Shown here: positions 17,377 through 26,539 of the stretch, piece by piece
Layout of the letters: each line of letters begins with the position of its first letter
How positions within the stretch are numbered: the stretch's first letter is position 1
NCBI RefSeq assembly: GCF_900446215.1
Contig: NZ_UAQZ01000016.1
Location: 124,001 to 188,000, forward strand
Length of the DNA stretch: 64,000 bases
Source: Burkholderia cenocepacia
GTDB taxonomy: Bacteria > Pseudomonadota > Gammaproteobacteria > Burkholderiales > Burkholderiaceae
Reading direction: 5' to 3'
Notes under the pieces: generated by a model
Database searches by the model: none
What the model was told of the DNA's origin: nothing
The model's input: only the letters and a program-made list of their open reading frames with translations
Position numbers and translations under genes: made by a program

Positions 17377-18108
17377 ATGAGCGACGAACGCATGGTTCGC
17401 GCCGGGGACCACTTGTGGGTGCAGCGCCCTGGCTACGAGCATCACGGGCTGGCCTCCGGGTCCAACACGGTAATTCAGTATTCGGGGAAAGATGGGATCT
17501 TCGAGACGGGGGTGATCGAGGAGGTCCTGCTATCGACGTTCGCGAAGGGCCGAAAAGTCCGATTCGTCGATCACCCGAACCGCTTGCACAACCGTAGCGC
17601 CAGCGTTGGGCGGGCGAGGGCACGCATCGGGGAGGATGAGTACAACCTCGTGTTCAACAACTGCGAGCACTTCGTGATGTGGTGCATCGAGGACAAGCAT
17701 ACCAGCGAACAGGTCAACCGAAAGGTTCGCACCGCGGGGCGAGCGACCGCCGCCGCGGTGATGAACCGATGGTACCAGACATGGGCGACGAAAAAGACCA
17801 TGGGCCCGACGGTCCGGGTCGCCGCACAGATGGTAAGGGCGGGAAGCAAAGCGTCGACTGCGGCAAATGCGGCGACCACCGTCAAGGCCGCCGCGTCACT
17901 GACCCCCACAGTGAGCACCGCCTTCAGTTCGTCGGCCCCGGTCGCTGCCACTGCGATTACCAGCGGCTTTACCGCTGCGGGTGGTCTAGGTGCTGCCGCT
18001 GCGGGGATCATGTCCGTCCCGTTGAGTGTTCCGGTAGTGGCAATGGCCGCTGGTGTCGGTCTTGCCGTCGGTGTTGCGAGCGCCCTTTGGGATAGTATTT
18101 TTGATTAA
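17377..18108 (+). CDS. LRAT/NC-domain protein with hydrophobic C-terminal tail
   Basis: 243 residues. The N-terminal half has PGYEHHGLASG (residues 18-28) and LVFNNCEHFVMWC (91-103), giving the His and the Asn-Cys-Glu-His-Phe of lecithin:retinol acyltransferase / NlpC-P60-like NC enzymes. The catalytic Cys would be C96. Residues about 180-240 are Ala/Gly/Val-rich and hydrophobic, likely two or three membrane segments. Enzymes of this fold are thiol acyltransferases, hydrolases or peptidases. Role unknown; toxin, lipid modification or defence effector are possible. Confidence 0.75.
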   Translation: MSDERMVRAGDHLWVQRPGYEHHGLASGSNTVIQYSGKDGIFETGVIEEVLLSTFAKGRKVRFVDHPNRLHNRSASVGRARARIGEDEYNLVFNNCEHFVMWCIEDKHTSEQVNRKVRTAGRATAAAVMNRWYQTWATKKTMGPTVRVAAQMVRAGSKASTAANAATTVKAAASLTPTVSTAFSSSAPVAATAITSGFTAAGGLGAAAAGIMSVPLSVPVVAMAAGVGLAVGVASALWDSIFD

Positions 18109-18300
18109 GGGGGACAGGTGATGCCGCTGCTAGGGCGCCACTGTGCCCGTTCAACCTGCCGCTGATACGGATGATTCAGATCGCTCCGGCTGTTGTATTC
18201 GCGGCCGATGTCCTGTACCCAGAATGGGCGCGGAGTCACAATTGCGCTGCGCGGCCGCTCGACGGCATGCGACGCCCGTAGCTGCCGGACTGGGTCGGCG
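18105..18300 (-). other. Coding-like minus-strand stretch without a start
   Basis: An open minus-strand frame of about 65 codons includes TPRPFWVQDIGREYNSRSDL and NHPYQRQVERAQW. Composition looks protein-like but there is no start codon and I do not recognise it. It overlaps the end of the LRAT-type gene. The rest of 18109-18465 shows nothing. Confidence 0.3.
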
Positions 18301-18465
18301 CGAAGACTCCCCGTAGAGCAATATAAAATTTCCTATCACGACCGCACGATTGGTCGACGTCGACTGGCGAAGTGACAACGTTGCTTCGCAAACGGTGACA
18401 AGTCTATTTGGTTCTACGGATCCAAACGCGAGCCTTCAAATACACACAACGAACGGGGAATCACG

Positions 18466-19209
18466 ATGACAGCACGGCCGAAGCCGATCAGGGAACTCTA
18501 TGCGTTTTTGGTCGAACACCACCACGTCAACGCAGCGATCCAACAAGGCTTCCTCGGCGAGTCGCTGTCGCCGGCGACCGTCGACGATCGTGCGTTGTTG
18601 TTGATGCACCGCGTATTGCAAACCCAGTCTAGACCGAGGCTTGACCCGATCTGTCAGTTTTTCCGCGAGATAAGGGATCGGGGCGCGTCCGAAAACTTCG
18701 CCGCCTTCCGCCAGCACATTACAGTCGGGGGCAGCGTGGGCCTGGTCGACGGTCTTGCCTTGCAGCCGGGCTGGGGCACGAAGACGGCGGCGCTGTTCGT
18801 GCGTAACCTGGCGTATATCGAATCGACGTCGAACCTGCGCGCGAAGTTCTGGCGCGACACGCGTGTCCTTGAGGGGGACCAATTGCGCTTGCCGGTCGAC
18901 GCGGTGATCTTGACGATCTTTGAGGCGCTCGCGCCGCACCTCAATTGGGGGAAAGCAATCTCCGCATCGAACGTCGGGCGGTTTTTCCACCGTGACCTCG
19001 GGTATCGCGATCGGGAACTACTGGTATGGGATGATCTGTGGTTCTGGGGCTTCGTGACGCAGAAGACCGTGGCCGGCAAGACACGGGAGCACGGATGGAA
19101 CGAATCGAAGTACTGGGCTGTTCCTCATGCGCCGAGAGATCATCAGTCGATCGAGCACATCAAGCAGTGCAGCAAGCGTTTTCTCAAGCTCATCGGCGCG
19201 GCCAAGTAG
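18466..19209 (+). CDS. HhH-GPD-glycosylase-like protein (tentative)
   Basis: 247 residues starting MTARPKPIRELYAFLVEHHH. Residues 101-115 read PGWGTKTAALFVRNL, resembling the helix-hairpin-helix 'G-x-G-x-K-T-A' (K106). Thirty residues later comes QLRLPVDAVILTIFEAL, where P-V-D145 matches the position of the catalytic Asp of HhH-GPD DNA glycosylases. No Fe-S cysteines are seen. A DNA-repair or base-excision role is possible but unproven; the substrate is unknown. Confidence 0.5.
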   Translation: MTARPKPIRELYAFLVEHHHVNAAIQQGFLGESLSPATVDDRALLLMHRVLQTQSRPRLDPICQFFREIRDRGASENFAAFRQHITVGGSVGLVDGLALQPGWGTKTAALFVRNLAYIESTSNLRAKFWRDTRVLEGDQLRLPVDAVILTIFEALAPHLNWGKAISASNVGRFFHRDLGYRDRELLVWDDLWFWGFVTQKTVAGKTREHGWNESKYWAVPHAPRDHQSIEHIKQCSKRFLKLIGAAK

Positions 19210-19320
19210 TCGCGCAGCGTGCGTGCGTGCGCTTGCGCGCGCCGCGCGATGACGACTACGCGGATGTCGTACCCGAATTTCGACTTCGAAATTCTCAATC
19301 AGTCCCACTAGGAAACGACG

Positions 19321-19524
19321 ATGAACGAAAAACTCTGGACGGTTGCACGGTTTCCCAGCGGGACGTGGTGCTTTGGCGGGAGGCCCGACGACTCCGTAAA
19401 TTCGGCGTGCGAGCTTTGGCAAGTCCGTGCTGCGACTGGCAAAGCCGCTGTTAAAAAAGCGCAGGGGAAACGGAGCCGTGATCGCAAGCGTGTGTCGGAA
19501 CATGCGGGGAACAGCGCCACCTAA
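19321..19524 (+). CDS. Small basic protein
   Basis: 67 residues: MNEKLWTVARFPSGTWCFGG at the N-terminus, ACELWQVRAATGKAAVKKAQ in the middle, and a Lys/Arg-rich tail. An AGGAAACGACG ribosome site precedes the ATG. The 'W-x-V-x-R-F-P-x-G-x-W-x2-G-G' layout looks like a conserved small family, but I cannot name it. Confidence 0.5.
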   Translation: MNEKLWTVARFPSGTWCFGGRPDDSVNSACELWQVRAATGKAAVKKAQGKRSRDRKRVSEHAGNSAT

Positions 19525-19564
19525 CGATTCACATGCGAAAGCGCACTCGCATGTTGCTAGGTGG

Positions 19565-20287
19565 TTACCAAAATTCGACACCCCTAGCAGCAGCTCGCTT
19601 GTACGCCGCTTGATGGAAATCCTGCAGGTCGAATACGCGGCGACGCGTGTCCAACGCGCAGATGGCTGCGGCCTCGACAACAAATCGAGCAGGAGCGAAT
19701 CGATCTGCATCGATCGCATTGCGGCGCACCCAGCCGGTTTTTCCCCACGCCTCAATTAAACCTTTATTCCCGAGCAGTCGGTCGAACGCATCGACTCGTT
19801 CGAGGAAACAGGCCCGCGTGTTTTCGTCCGAGAACACGTCGGTCGCGACGGTCGCGAGAGCAAGCTCGTAAGGGCCAGGATCTGCACCGTAGAACGAAAT
19901 CAGCATCCTGCGAATTTTCGAAACCCGGCGAGCATCGACCAACACCTCGCCATCGTAGATTGCGCCGGCCAACTCGAAGGCCGTACAGAATAAGCGTGGC
20001 ATCAAAAAAGGGACGATCACGATGGCCTCCGGTGCCGCATCGAGTACGGTATAGGCGAGCGAGCGTCGTTCTGCAAGCGCACACCATTTCTGCTGCGGTC
20101 CGGCGCATATTCTGCGTACCGAGTCGTTGGCCGAAAGTGTCGGCCGTCGGAGGCGCGAGGAACAGGGACGTACGCGCTGCGGCGATCGTTTGGCTAACTG
20201 GAGAGTTGTGTCGAGGTGGAAACCGTTCTCGAGATCGGTGCCCGCGGACGGGCGATATTGAGCGCATCGCTGGCAATCGGTGAACAA
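19565..20287 (-). CDS. Hypothetical protein, start uncertain
   Basis: Up to 240 residues. The C-terminal 170 look genuine (AYTVLDAAPEAIVIVPFLMP and YELALATVATDVFSDENTRA). The N-terminal 50 are Arg/Ser-rich and may not be translated; the nominal start at 20287 is a TTG without a ribosome site. No family recognised. It converges with the upstream small gene. Confidence 0.5.
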   Translation of the reverse strand: MFTDCQRCAQYRPSAGTDLENGFHLDTTLQLAKRSPQRVRPCSSRLRRPTLSANDSVRRICAGPQQKWCALAERRSLAYTVLDAAPEAIVIVPFLMPRLFCTAFELAGAIYDGEVLVDARRVSKIRRMLISFYGADPGPYELALATVATDVFSDENTRACFLERVDAFDRLLGNKGLIEAWGKTGWVRRNAIDADRFAPARFVVEAAAICALDTRRRVFDLQDFHQAAYKRAAARGVEFW

Positions 20288-20599
20288 TCGTTAAACGGTC
20301 TCGACGAACGAACGTGCTCTGCTACGATGCCGAGAAGTTTCGAGAGCGTGCTCATCGCTTTTGCTCGCTTGGCGATGGGCAACCGAACCTCCCGAAGCCC
20401 AGAGGGCTGTCACGAGGGCCATAGTGGCGGCCCTCGCTTCACGGCATGCTCCATGGCTTGCGTATTCAAACACTATGATTGCTTCGCTCCCGACTCGATA
20501 GAATTCGAGATAAGCGTGCGCGACGCCCGGTTAGAATCGCTGCGTCTACCCATGAGCACGGTACTGATTGACAGATCGGCGTGACCGTCTGAAACGCGT
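20288..20599. other. Intergenic stretch before tssF
   Basis: About 310 bases between the divergent unknown gene and tssF. It must hold the promoter for the T6SS effector genes, but no hexamers or operator could be assigned. Confidence 0.35.
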
Positions 20600-22480
20600 A
20601 TGGCCATCGAACCCGAGGATCTTCTACCGCATTTTGAGCGTGAGTTGGGTCTGCTGCGCCGCTCGACGCGCGCATTCGCCGAGCTTTACCCCAAAATCGC
20701 AGCTCGCCTTGCAATGTCAGGTGAGCACTCGGATGACCCACATGTCGAACGGCTGCTGCAATCGTTCGCGTTGATGTGCGCTCGGCACGACATCCGACTC
20801 GAAGATGAGGTGCCGGAGTTTACGCACGCGTTGATTAACACAATCCACGGAGCGTTCCTGCGGCCGTTTCCATCTTGTGCGATGGCCCAATTCCGCGTGG
20901 ATCGAGACAGCAAGCAGACCGAGCCGCGGATTGTTCCACGCGGCACGCAACTGGTGGCGCCGAATAGCCGCCTGGTGTTCCGCACCGCCGCCGACGTCAC
21001 GTTGGTGCCGTTGACCGTCTCCGGTGTACGTTACGCGACGTCGACCGTCGCGCCGATGCAAACCACACTGCCGGCCGACACTACGGGGATTTTGTCTTTC
21101 ACCCTTGAGCTCACGGCACCGTCAGCCCAGTTCTCCATCGCTCCAGATACGGTGCGGTTGCATTTGGCGGGGGAGAGGGAGGTGGTGGCTGCGCTCGCCG
21201 ACGGCGTGCTGATGCACGCCACGCGGGCCTTCGTTGAACTGGACGGCAACGGGCGCTGGCGTCGGGTGGACATGCCGCTGGCGGCCGCAGGTTTCGACGA
21301 TGCCGACGCGCTGCTTCCGCCGCCTCGCGACAACACGACTGCTCCGTTTCATTTGTTGAGGGAGTACGGCGCGTTTCCCGCTCGATTTGACAACCTCGAT
21401 CTGGATTTGGCGCGGTTGAAACGGTTGGCGGGCGGTGCGCGCCGTATCACGTTGCATTTGGCCCTTGCCGGCGTCCACCCTGACTCACGTTGCGCCCAAC
21501 GACTGATTGCAGCGTCGGCCGACAATCTCCGGTTGTTTTGCACACCAGTAGTCAACTTGTTCTCGAGCAATGCGGAGCCAATCGAAACGAAGGCTGGGCA
21601 AGCGTACTATGCGCTGAAACCGTTTTCGCTGAAGACCGCGGCCACGACCGAGATCTGGTCAGTTGATCAGGTCCGTATAACGACCGCCCAGGGCGCCGCG
21701 CTTCTGCCGCCCTTCGAATCCTTGCAGCACGCGCTTGGCGCAGCGCCAGGCCCGTATTGGGTTGTTTTGCGGGACGAAGCCCGGCGCGCGCCGAAGCCGC
21801 CTTCCGAGCCCGGCAAGCCGGGACAGGAAGCGCTGCGCGGACAGGCAACTGGAGCGCGCGCAGACGGATTGCGTGGCTTGGAACTCGCGCTGGTGAACGC
21901 TCGCGGCGAGCCCGTTGATCCGGCCGCGCAGCGCCAGCTCGACATCGTGCTGTCTTGCACAAATGGCAACCTGGCGGACATGCGCGAGCGCCAGTTGGCC
22001 GTGCGCGATGGGGACTCGGGTGACGAGATCGAGTTATTGGCTCAGCCCAGTGCAAGTCCCGCGCCGATTCTTCGCCGCGGCGACCTGTGGGAATTGCTGT
22101 CGTGGCTGGTTCCGCAGGCAGCGCGGCTAAACGCCGAAGGCCTCGATGAGCTCAAGCGGCTGTGCGCCCGCTTCGGCATGTTTGCGCCCGATGCCGGCCG
22201 GCGATTCGACGCGCTCGTGTCCCTCTCGACTGAACGGATGCGGCGCTGGATGCCGGGCAAGCCCGCTTCAGCGTTCGTCCAAGGATTGGAGGTCCGGCTC
22301 GTGATCGACGAGCAGCGTTTCGTCCAATTCAGTCTCGCCGGACTGGGGCGCGTGATGGATCGACTATTTTCCCCGTACGTTCCAGTCACCAGCTTTGTGC
22401 AAATCGTGTTGATCTCGGCAGAGACCGGTGTGGTACTGCGACGCGGCGAACCCTGCGCCGGTTCCCAACCGCTTATTTGA
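20600..22480 (+). CDS. tssF: Type VI secretion baseplate protein TssF
   Basis: 626 residues, full length for the family. It opens with ALEPEDLLPHFERELGLLRR-like sequence (MAIEPEDLLPHFERELGLLR) and has the usual HVERLLQSFALMCARHDIRL and AMAQFRVDRDSKQ segments. TssF joins TssE, TssG and TssK to form the wedge of the T6SS baseplate. It normally sits in a tssE-tssF-tssG cluster; here it stands alone before a vgrG, so it is an orphan copy. Such copies may adapt a baseplate to a given VgrG spike; that is inference. Confidence 0.93.
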   Translation: MAIEPEDLLPHFERELGLLRRSTRAFAELYPKIAARLAMSGEHSDDPHVERLLQSFALMCARHDIRLEDEVPEFTHALINTIHGAFLRPFPSCAMAQFRVDRDSKQTEPRIVPRGTQLVAPNSRLVFRTAADVTLVPLTVSGVRYATSTVAPMQTTLPADTTGILSFTLELTAPSAQFSIAPDTVRLHLAGEREVVAALADGVLMHATRAFVELDGNGRWRRVDMPLAAAGFDDADALLPPPRDNTTAPFHLLREYGAFPARFDNLDLDLARLKRLAGGARRITLHLALAGVHPDSRCAQRLIAASADNLRLFCTPVVNLFSSNAEPIETKAGQAYYALKPFSLKTAATTEIWSVDQVRITTAQGAALLPPFESLQHALGAAPGPYWVVLRDEARRAPKPPSEPGKPGQEALRGQATGARADGLRGLELALVNARGEPVDPAAQRQLDIVLSCTNGNLADMRERQLAVRDGDSGDEIELLAQPSASPAPILRRGDLWELLSWLVPQAARLNAEGLDELKRLCARFGMFAPDAGRRFDALVSLSTERMRRWMPGKPASAFVQGLEVRLVIDEQRFVQFSLAGLGRVMDRLFSPYVPVTSFVQIVLISAETGVVLRRGEPCAGSQPLI

Positions 22481-22627
22481 CTGGTGACGGAAGAGGGTGC
22501 CAGCAGGGAAATTGCAAAGGAATTTCAGGTATCTTTCGCTTGCAAACGTTTTGTCCTACAGTAGCGGGGCCTCAAGCTGGTGAGCCAATTGGGGACAGAA
22601 CCTGAGACGAAAATAAAGGGAATTCAA

Positions 22628-25627
22628 ATGAGTTTCGCCCCGAATGGCGGTATTCCGGCCGGTTCCGGCGGAAATCTGTTGGGCTCGCTGAGCGCGCTTG
22701 GCGGCCTTGCCGGGCCGGTCGCATCCACGGTGGCAGGACAGATTGGCCCGCTCGCCGGCGTCGCAAGTCATATCGACACCGTGCAACGCGCGGTTCAGCT
22801 TGCGCAGACCGGCTTCTCGCTGATGAACAAAACGCCGGCCGCGATTGCGGACGCGCTCAACAATGCGGCCGGTGGCGTTGCTCGGCTGACTCAGCTAAAT
22901 CGATACGTGACCATCGACTCGCCGCTTGGTCCGGACGTGCTGCTGGTCAGCACCGCGGTCATCGACGAACATGTCAATCGGTTGCCGGAGATTCACCTCG
23001 ATTTGCTGTCACACCAGCATGACCTGGTGCCTGATCAGCTGATCGGGCAACCGATCAAGATTCGATTCGACCAGAGCGCGCGGCAGTCCACACTTGAGCG
23101 CATCGTCTCGTCAGGCGGGGCAGACAGCATCCGTTACTTCGACGGCTACGTCACGTCGTTCGACCGGGCGGGTAACCCGGGCAAGGTGACGCAATATCAA
23201 ATGACGGTGGCGCCGTGGTTCTGGTTTTTGACGCGCTCGACCGACTGCCGGATTTTCCAGAACAAGACCGCTCAGGACATCCTCACCGAGATTTTCCAGG
23301 ATCACGGGTTCACCGATTTCGAGTTCGACATCCGGACCGCGCAGAAGCCGCTCGAATACATCGTGATGTACCAGGAGTCTTATTACAACTTCTGTGCGCG
23401 TCTGATGGAGCAGGAAGGCCTGATCTGGACGCACCGCTTCGAGAAGGAAAAGCACTTCCTTGTCATCGGCGATACGAATTTCGTTTTCCGCCCGATCGAC
23501 GGGCTGGCCAACTTGCCGTATAACGCCAGCGCGGCGAGTGAAGACAACGGTATCGACCAGTTGCATGAAGGCCGGCGTTTTGGCGTCGGCAAGATCGCCT
23601 TTCGCGACTTCAATCACCAGAATCCGTCGTCGCCGCTGATGCTGGCGCAGGCCGAGCCGGAGAATCTCCGGCATGCGGGGCTCGAAACGACAGAGCGTTT
23701 CGAACATCAGTCGTTGTTCGACCACGGCGATGACGGTGACCGTTACGCACGCATTGCGATGCAAGCAGAAGAAGCGAGCGCACATCGGTATACGGGCAGC
23801 GGCTATGCGTGGCGGATGAGCGCTGCAGGCAGCGTGACGGTGACCAACCATCCAGTGATGGCCAACAATCAGGAATACGCAGTCCTGCACGTTCGTCACG
23901 AGGCCGTGAACGATTACACGGAACACAACGCCAAACTGCCGTACCGCAATACATTTTCTCTGCTTCCAAAGAAGTTTCCGTATCGTTCGCCCAGAAATAC
24001 GCCGAAGCCCGTCATTCACGGCACGCAGTCGGCAATCGTGGTCGGCCCAAAGGGCGAAGAAATTCACACGAACGGCAGTGCCGTGAAGGTGCACTTCCTG
24101 TGGGATCGCCGCGGCAAGTTGGACGGCTCGGATTCGATGTGGATCCGCGTGTCCCAACCTTGGGCGGGCGACGGGTGGGGGGCGGCCGCCATCCCACGGA
24201 TCAATCAGGAGGTCTTGGTCGCGTTTAATCAAGGGGACCCCGACAATCCGGTCATTGTGGGCCGCGTCTACAACGGCGAGCAGGGCAATCCTTATCACGG
24301 GGCTGCCGGGCAGACCATGGGGATCAAGAGCCAGACGCACAAGGGCGCCGGCTCGAACGAACTGCGGTTCTCCGATGTGAACGGCGCGCAAGAGGTCTTT
24401 CTGCACGCGCAGAAAGACATGAACACGGTTATCAAGGATTCGGAAACGCATACGGTCGAAGCCGGCGGGCGCACGGTGTCGCTGCTCAAGGGCAGCGAGA
24501 CGAAGCAGATCGCGCAGGGCGGATTGAAGGAAACCATCGCGCTGACGCGCGACACCACGGCGAACGTGATCAATACGAAGGCCATCGCAAGCAAGGCCGG
24601 GCCCGGCATGCAAAGCCATCAGGCGAGCGACGGCATCGAGCATCGTGTCGGCGATGGCGTCGTGACGATGACGCCGGACAGCATCAAGCTGACCTTCGGT
24701 CCGTCAACGATCGTCATCAACGCGAACGGCATCTATCTCGACGGGCCGGTCATCCATCTGAATCGCGGCAGTGCGCAATCCGCGGAACAGGCGCTTGCGC
24801 TCGAATGGGCGGCAGAGCAGGCGACGATCGCGAAGGGGCTGGCGAGCCCCGATCCGGCGACGCGCGCGGCGGCGGCCAAACTGGCGAGCTCGTTGAAGGC
24901 GCAGCAACTGGCGAAGCTCGCGGATCACGTGTATCACCCGAACGATCCGCCGCCGACCGGGTGGAAGATGGCGACGAACGATCCGGAGGCGTTGAAGGCG
25001 TTCGGGCTCAAGCCGAGCGACTTCGAGAAAAGCGGTAGCAACTTCGGGTCGCAGATGTATATCCCGGATCCGAATGTTTTCGGCGACAGCATGAAGCCGA
25101 CGGTCGCGTTCAAGGGGACGCAGCAGCTCTTCGGCGAAGACATGAGCAACAACATGGCGCAAGGGCTCGGTGCCGATGCGCCGTATTACCGCAATGCGGT
25201 CACGATCGGCAAGAACATCGAGACCACGGGCGCGTCGGCCGGCGTCGATTTCACCGGGCATTCGCTCGGCGGTGGCTTGGCGTCTGCTGCAGCCGAGGCC
25301 AGCGGCGGTTCGGCGGTGACCTTCAATGCTGCCGGCCTCAATCCGGAGACCGTCGCACAATACGGCGGGACCGCCCAGCCGGCCAACATCACGGCCTACC
25401 GCGTCGACGGCGATATCCTGACCGGCCTGCAGGAAGGCCGGCTCGGGCCGATCAGCGATGGTACGGCGGCGCTGATGCCCAAGGCGGTTGGTAGCCCCGT
25501 CACGCTCGATGGTGAGAGCGTGACCACGGTCGGCCGTCACCTGATGGGTGACGTGACGAACGGGATCAACCAGCAGGTCGCGAAGGATCAGCTCGACTTG
25601 GTCTCCCAACTGAATTCATCTCACTGA
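22628..25627 (+). CDS. vgrG: VgrG spike protein with C-terminal lipase domain
   Basis: 999 residues from the ATG at 22628 (AAAGGGAATTCAA upstream). Residues 1-90 are an unusual Gly/Ala-rich, partly hydrophobic extension. Residues 90-720 are the VgrG core: gp27-like (LTQLNRYVTIDSPLGPDVLL, IVMYQESYYNFCARLMEQEG), gp5-like OB fold and beta-helix. The last 250 residues hold a lipase domain with TGHSLGGG, nucleophile S879 (codon 25262-25264). It is therefore an 'evolved' VgrG that would deliver a phospholipase or lipase into a rival cell. The stop overlaps the next gene's start (TGATG). Confidence 0.93.
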   Translation: MSFAPNGGIPAGSGGNLLGSLSALGGLAGPVASTVAGQIGPLAGVASHIDTVQRAVQLAQTGFSLMNKTPAAIADALNNAAGGVARLTQLNRYVTIDSPLGPDVLLVSTAVIDEHVNRLPEIHLDLLSHQHDLVPDQLIGQPIKIRFDQSARQSTLERIVSSGGADSIRYFDGYVTSFDRAGNPGKVTQYQMTVAPWFWFLTRSTDCRIFQNKTAQDILTEIFQDHGFTDFEFDIRTAQKPLEYIVMYQESYYNFCARLMEQEGLIWTHRFEKEKHFLVIGDTNFVFRPIDGLANLPYNASAASEDNGIDQLHEGRRFGVGKIAFRDFNHQNPSSPLMLAQAEPENLRHAGLETTERFEHQSLFDHGDDGDRYARIAMQAEEASAHRYTGSGYAWRMSAAGSVTVTNHPVMANNQEYAVLHVRHEAVNDYTEHNAKLPYRNTFSLLPKKFPYRSPRNTPKPVIHGTQSAIVVGPKGEEIHTNGSAVKVHFLWDRRGKLDGSDSMWIRVSQPWAGDGWGAAAIPRINQEVLVAFNQGDPDNPVIVGRVYNGEQGNPYHGAAGQTMGIKSQTHKGAGSNELRFSDVNGAQEVFLHAQKDMNTVIKDSETHTVEAGGRTVSLLKGSETKQIAQGGLKETIALTRDTTANVINTKAIASKAGPGMQSHQASDGIEHRVGDGVVTMTPDSIKLTFGPSTIVINANGIYLDGPVIHLNRGSAQSAEQALALEWAAEQATIAKGLASPDPATRAAAAKLASSLKAQQLAKLADHVYHPNDPPPTGWKMATNDPEALKAFGLKPSDFEKSGSNFGSQMYIPDPNVFGDSMKPTVAFKGTQQLFGEDMSNNMAQGLGADAPYYRNAVTIGKNIETTGASAGVDFTGHSLGGGLASAAAEASGGSAVTFNAAGLNPETVAQYGGTAQPANITAYRVDGDILTGLQEGRLGPISDGTAALMPKAVGSPVTLDGESVTTVGRHLMGDVTNGINQQVAKDQLDLVSQLNSSH

Positions 25628-26496
25628 TGCGATACAAAAAAGCGATAACCGCCGGCGCGATTGCCGCACTCGTTGGAGTGTCCTCGCCGCTCTGGTGGCC
25701 TACTCAAGCCCAAGGGACGAACATGACTGGCTTCAAGCGTTACGCACCGGAAGATTTCTTTTCGGGGCAGCAACTCACGTTGGCTCAGGCCATTCATGAC
25801 GGCGATCTCACTCGCGTTCAGCAGCTTGCGCCTAAGACCGATCTGAATGCGCCGGGCGCGAAGAATACGACGCTGCTGTCGTATGCCGTGCAGGAAATCG
25901 TCCCTGTCAAGAACGACGCGTCCAATCCGCGCTACCAGATCATTTCGGTGCTCGTGAAGAACGGCGCAGATCCCAAGGCGCCGGTCGGTGCCAGCGGCGG
26001 ATCGGTAGTCGATGTCGCATTGCGGGCCGATACGCCCAACCTCCTGCGCGTGTTGTTGAACAGTGGGCTCGATCCCAACTGGCAATACAACGGCGACACG
26101 CCGATGATTTTTGCAGTTGCAGAGAACCGGCTGCTGCCCCAGCTGAAGCTGCTGATTGAGCACAAGGCGAACGTGAATGCCCGCGATTCGCTCGGAAAGA
26201 CCGCACTCTTCGAGGCGACGATGATTCAGCAGTGGGACGTCGTCGACTACCTGCTCTCGCACGGCGCGGATCCGAAGATTGCCAGCCAGCTCGGCGTGTC
26301 GTACGGGTGGGTGCTGCAGAACGAGTTGAAGAACCATACGACTGCGGATTCCGCGGCGCGTACGCGCATCGAAGATATCCGCCGAAAGATCGTAACGGCC
26401 GGCGCGCCGTGGCCGCCGCTCGATCCGAAGGCGCAACGCGCGGCGATGCGCGCGCGCGGCGAGAAGGTTGTGACGCCGGCCGGCCAGACGGATTGA
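25627..26496 (+). CDS. Ankyrin-repeat periplasmic protein, probable lipase immunity
   Basis: 289 residues starting MRYKKAITAGAIAALVGVSS, an N-terminal hydrophobic segment that would export or anchor it in the periplasm. Ankyrin repeats follow from about residue 50: LTLAQAIHDGDLTRVQQL, SVLVKNGADPKAP, LRVLLNSGLDPNW, KLLIEHKANVNARDSLGKTA and VDYLLSHGADPKI. Overlap with vgrG (TGATG) implies coupled translation. Periplasmic ankyrin proteins are known immunity partners of T6SS phospholipases; binding to this lipase is inferred. Confidence 0.85.
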   Translation: MRYKKAITAGAIAALVGVSSPLWWPTQAQGTNMTGFKRYAPEDFFSGQQLTLAQAIHDGDLTRVQQLAPKTDLNAPGAKNTTLLSYAVQEIVPVKNDASNPRYQIISVLVKNGADPKAPVGASGGSVVDVALRADTPNLLRVLLNSGLDPNWQYNGDTPMIFAVAENRLLPQLKLLIEHKANVNARDSLGKTALFEATMIQQWDVVDYLLSHGADPKIASQLGVSYGWVLQNELKNHTTADSAARTRIEDIRRKIVTAGAPWPPLDPKAQRAAMRARGEKVVTPAGQTD

Positions 26497-26539
26497 ACGC
26501 ACGCGTGATGATTGAAGCGACGTCTAATGGATTCGCGAA

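Noticed and set aside
23111..24643. Long open minus-strand frame opposite vgrG
   Set aside because: Shadow of the VgrG core, which is certain on the plus strand.
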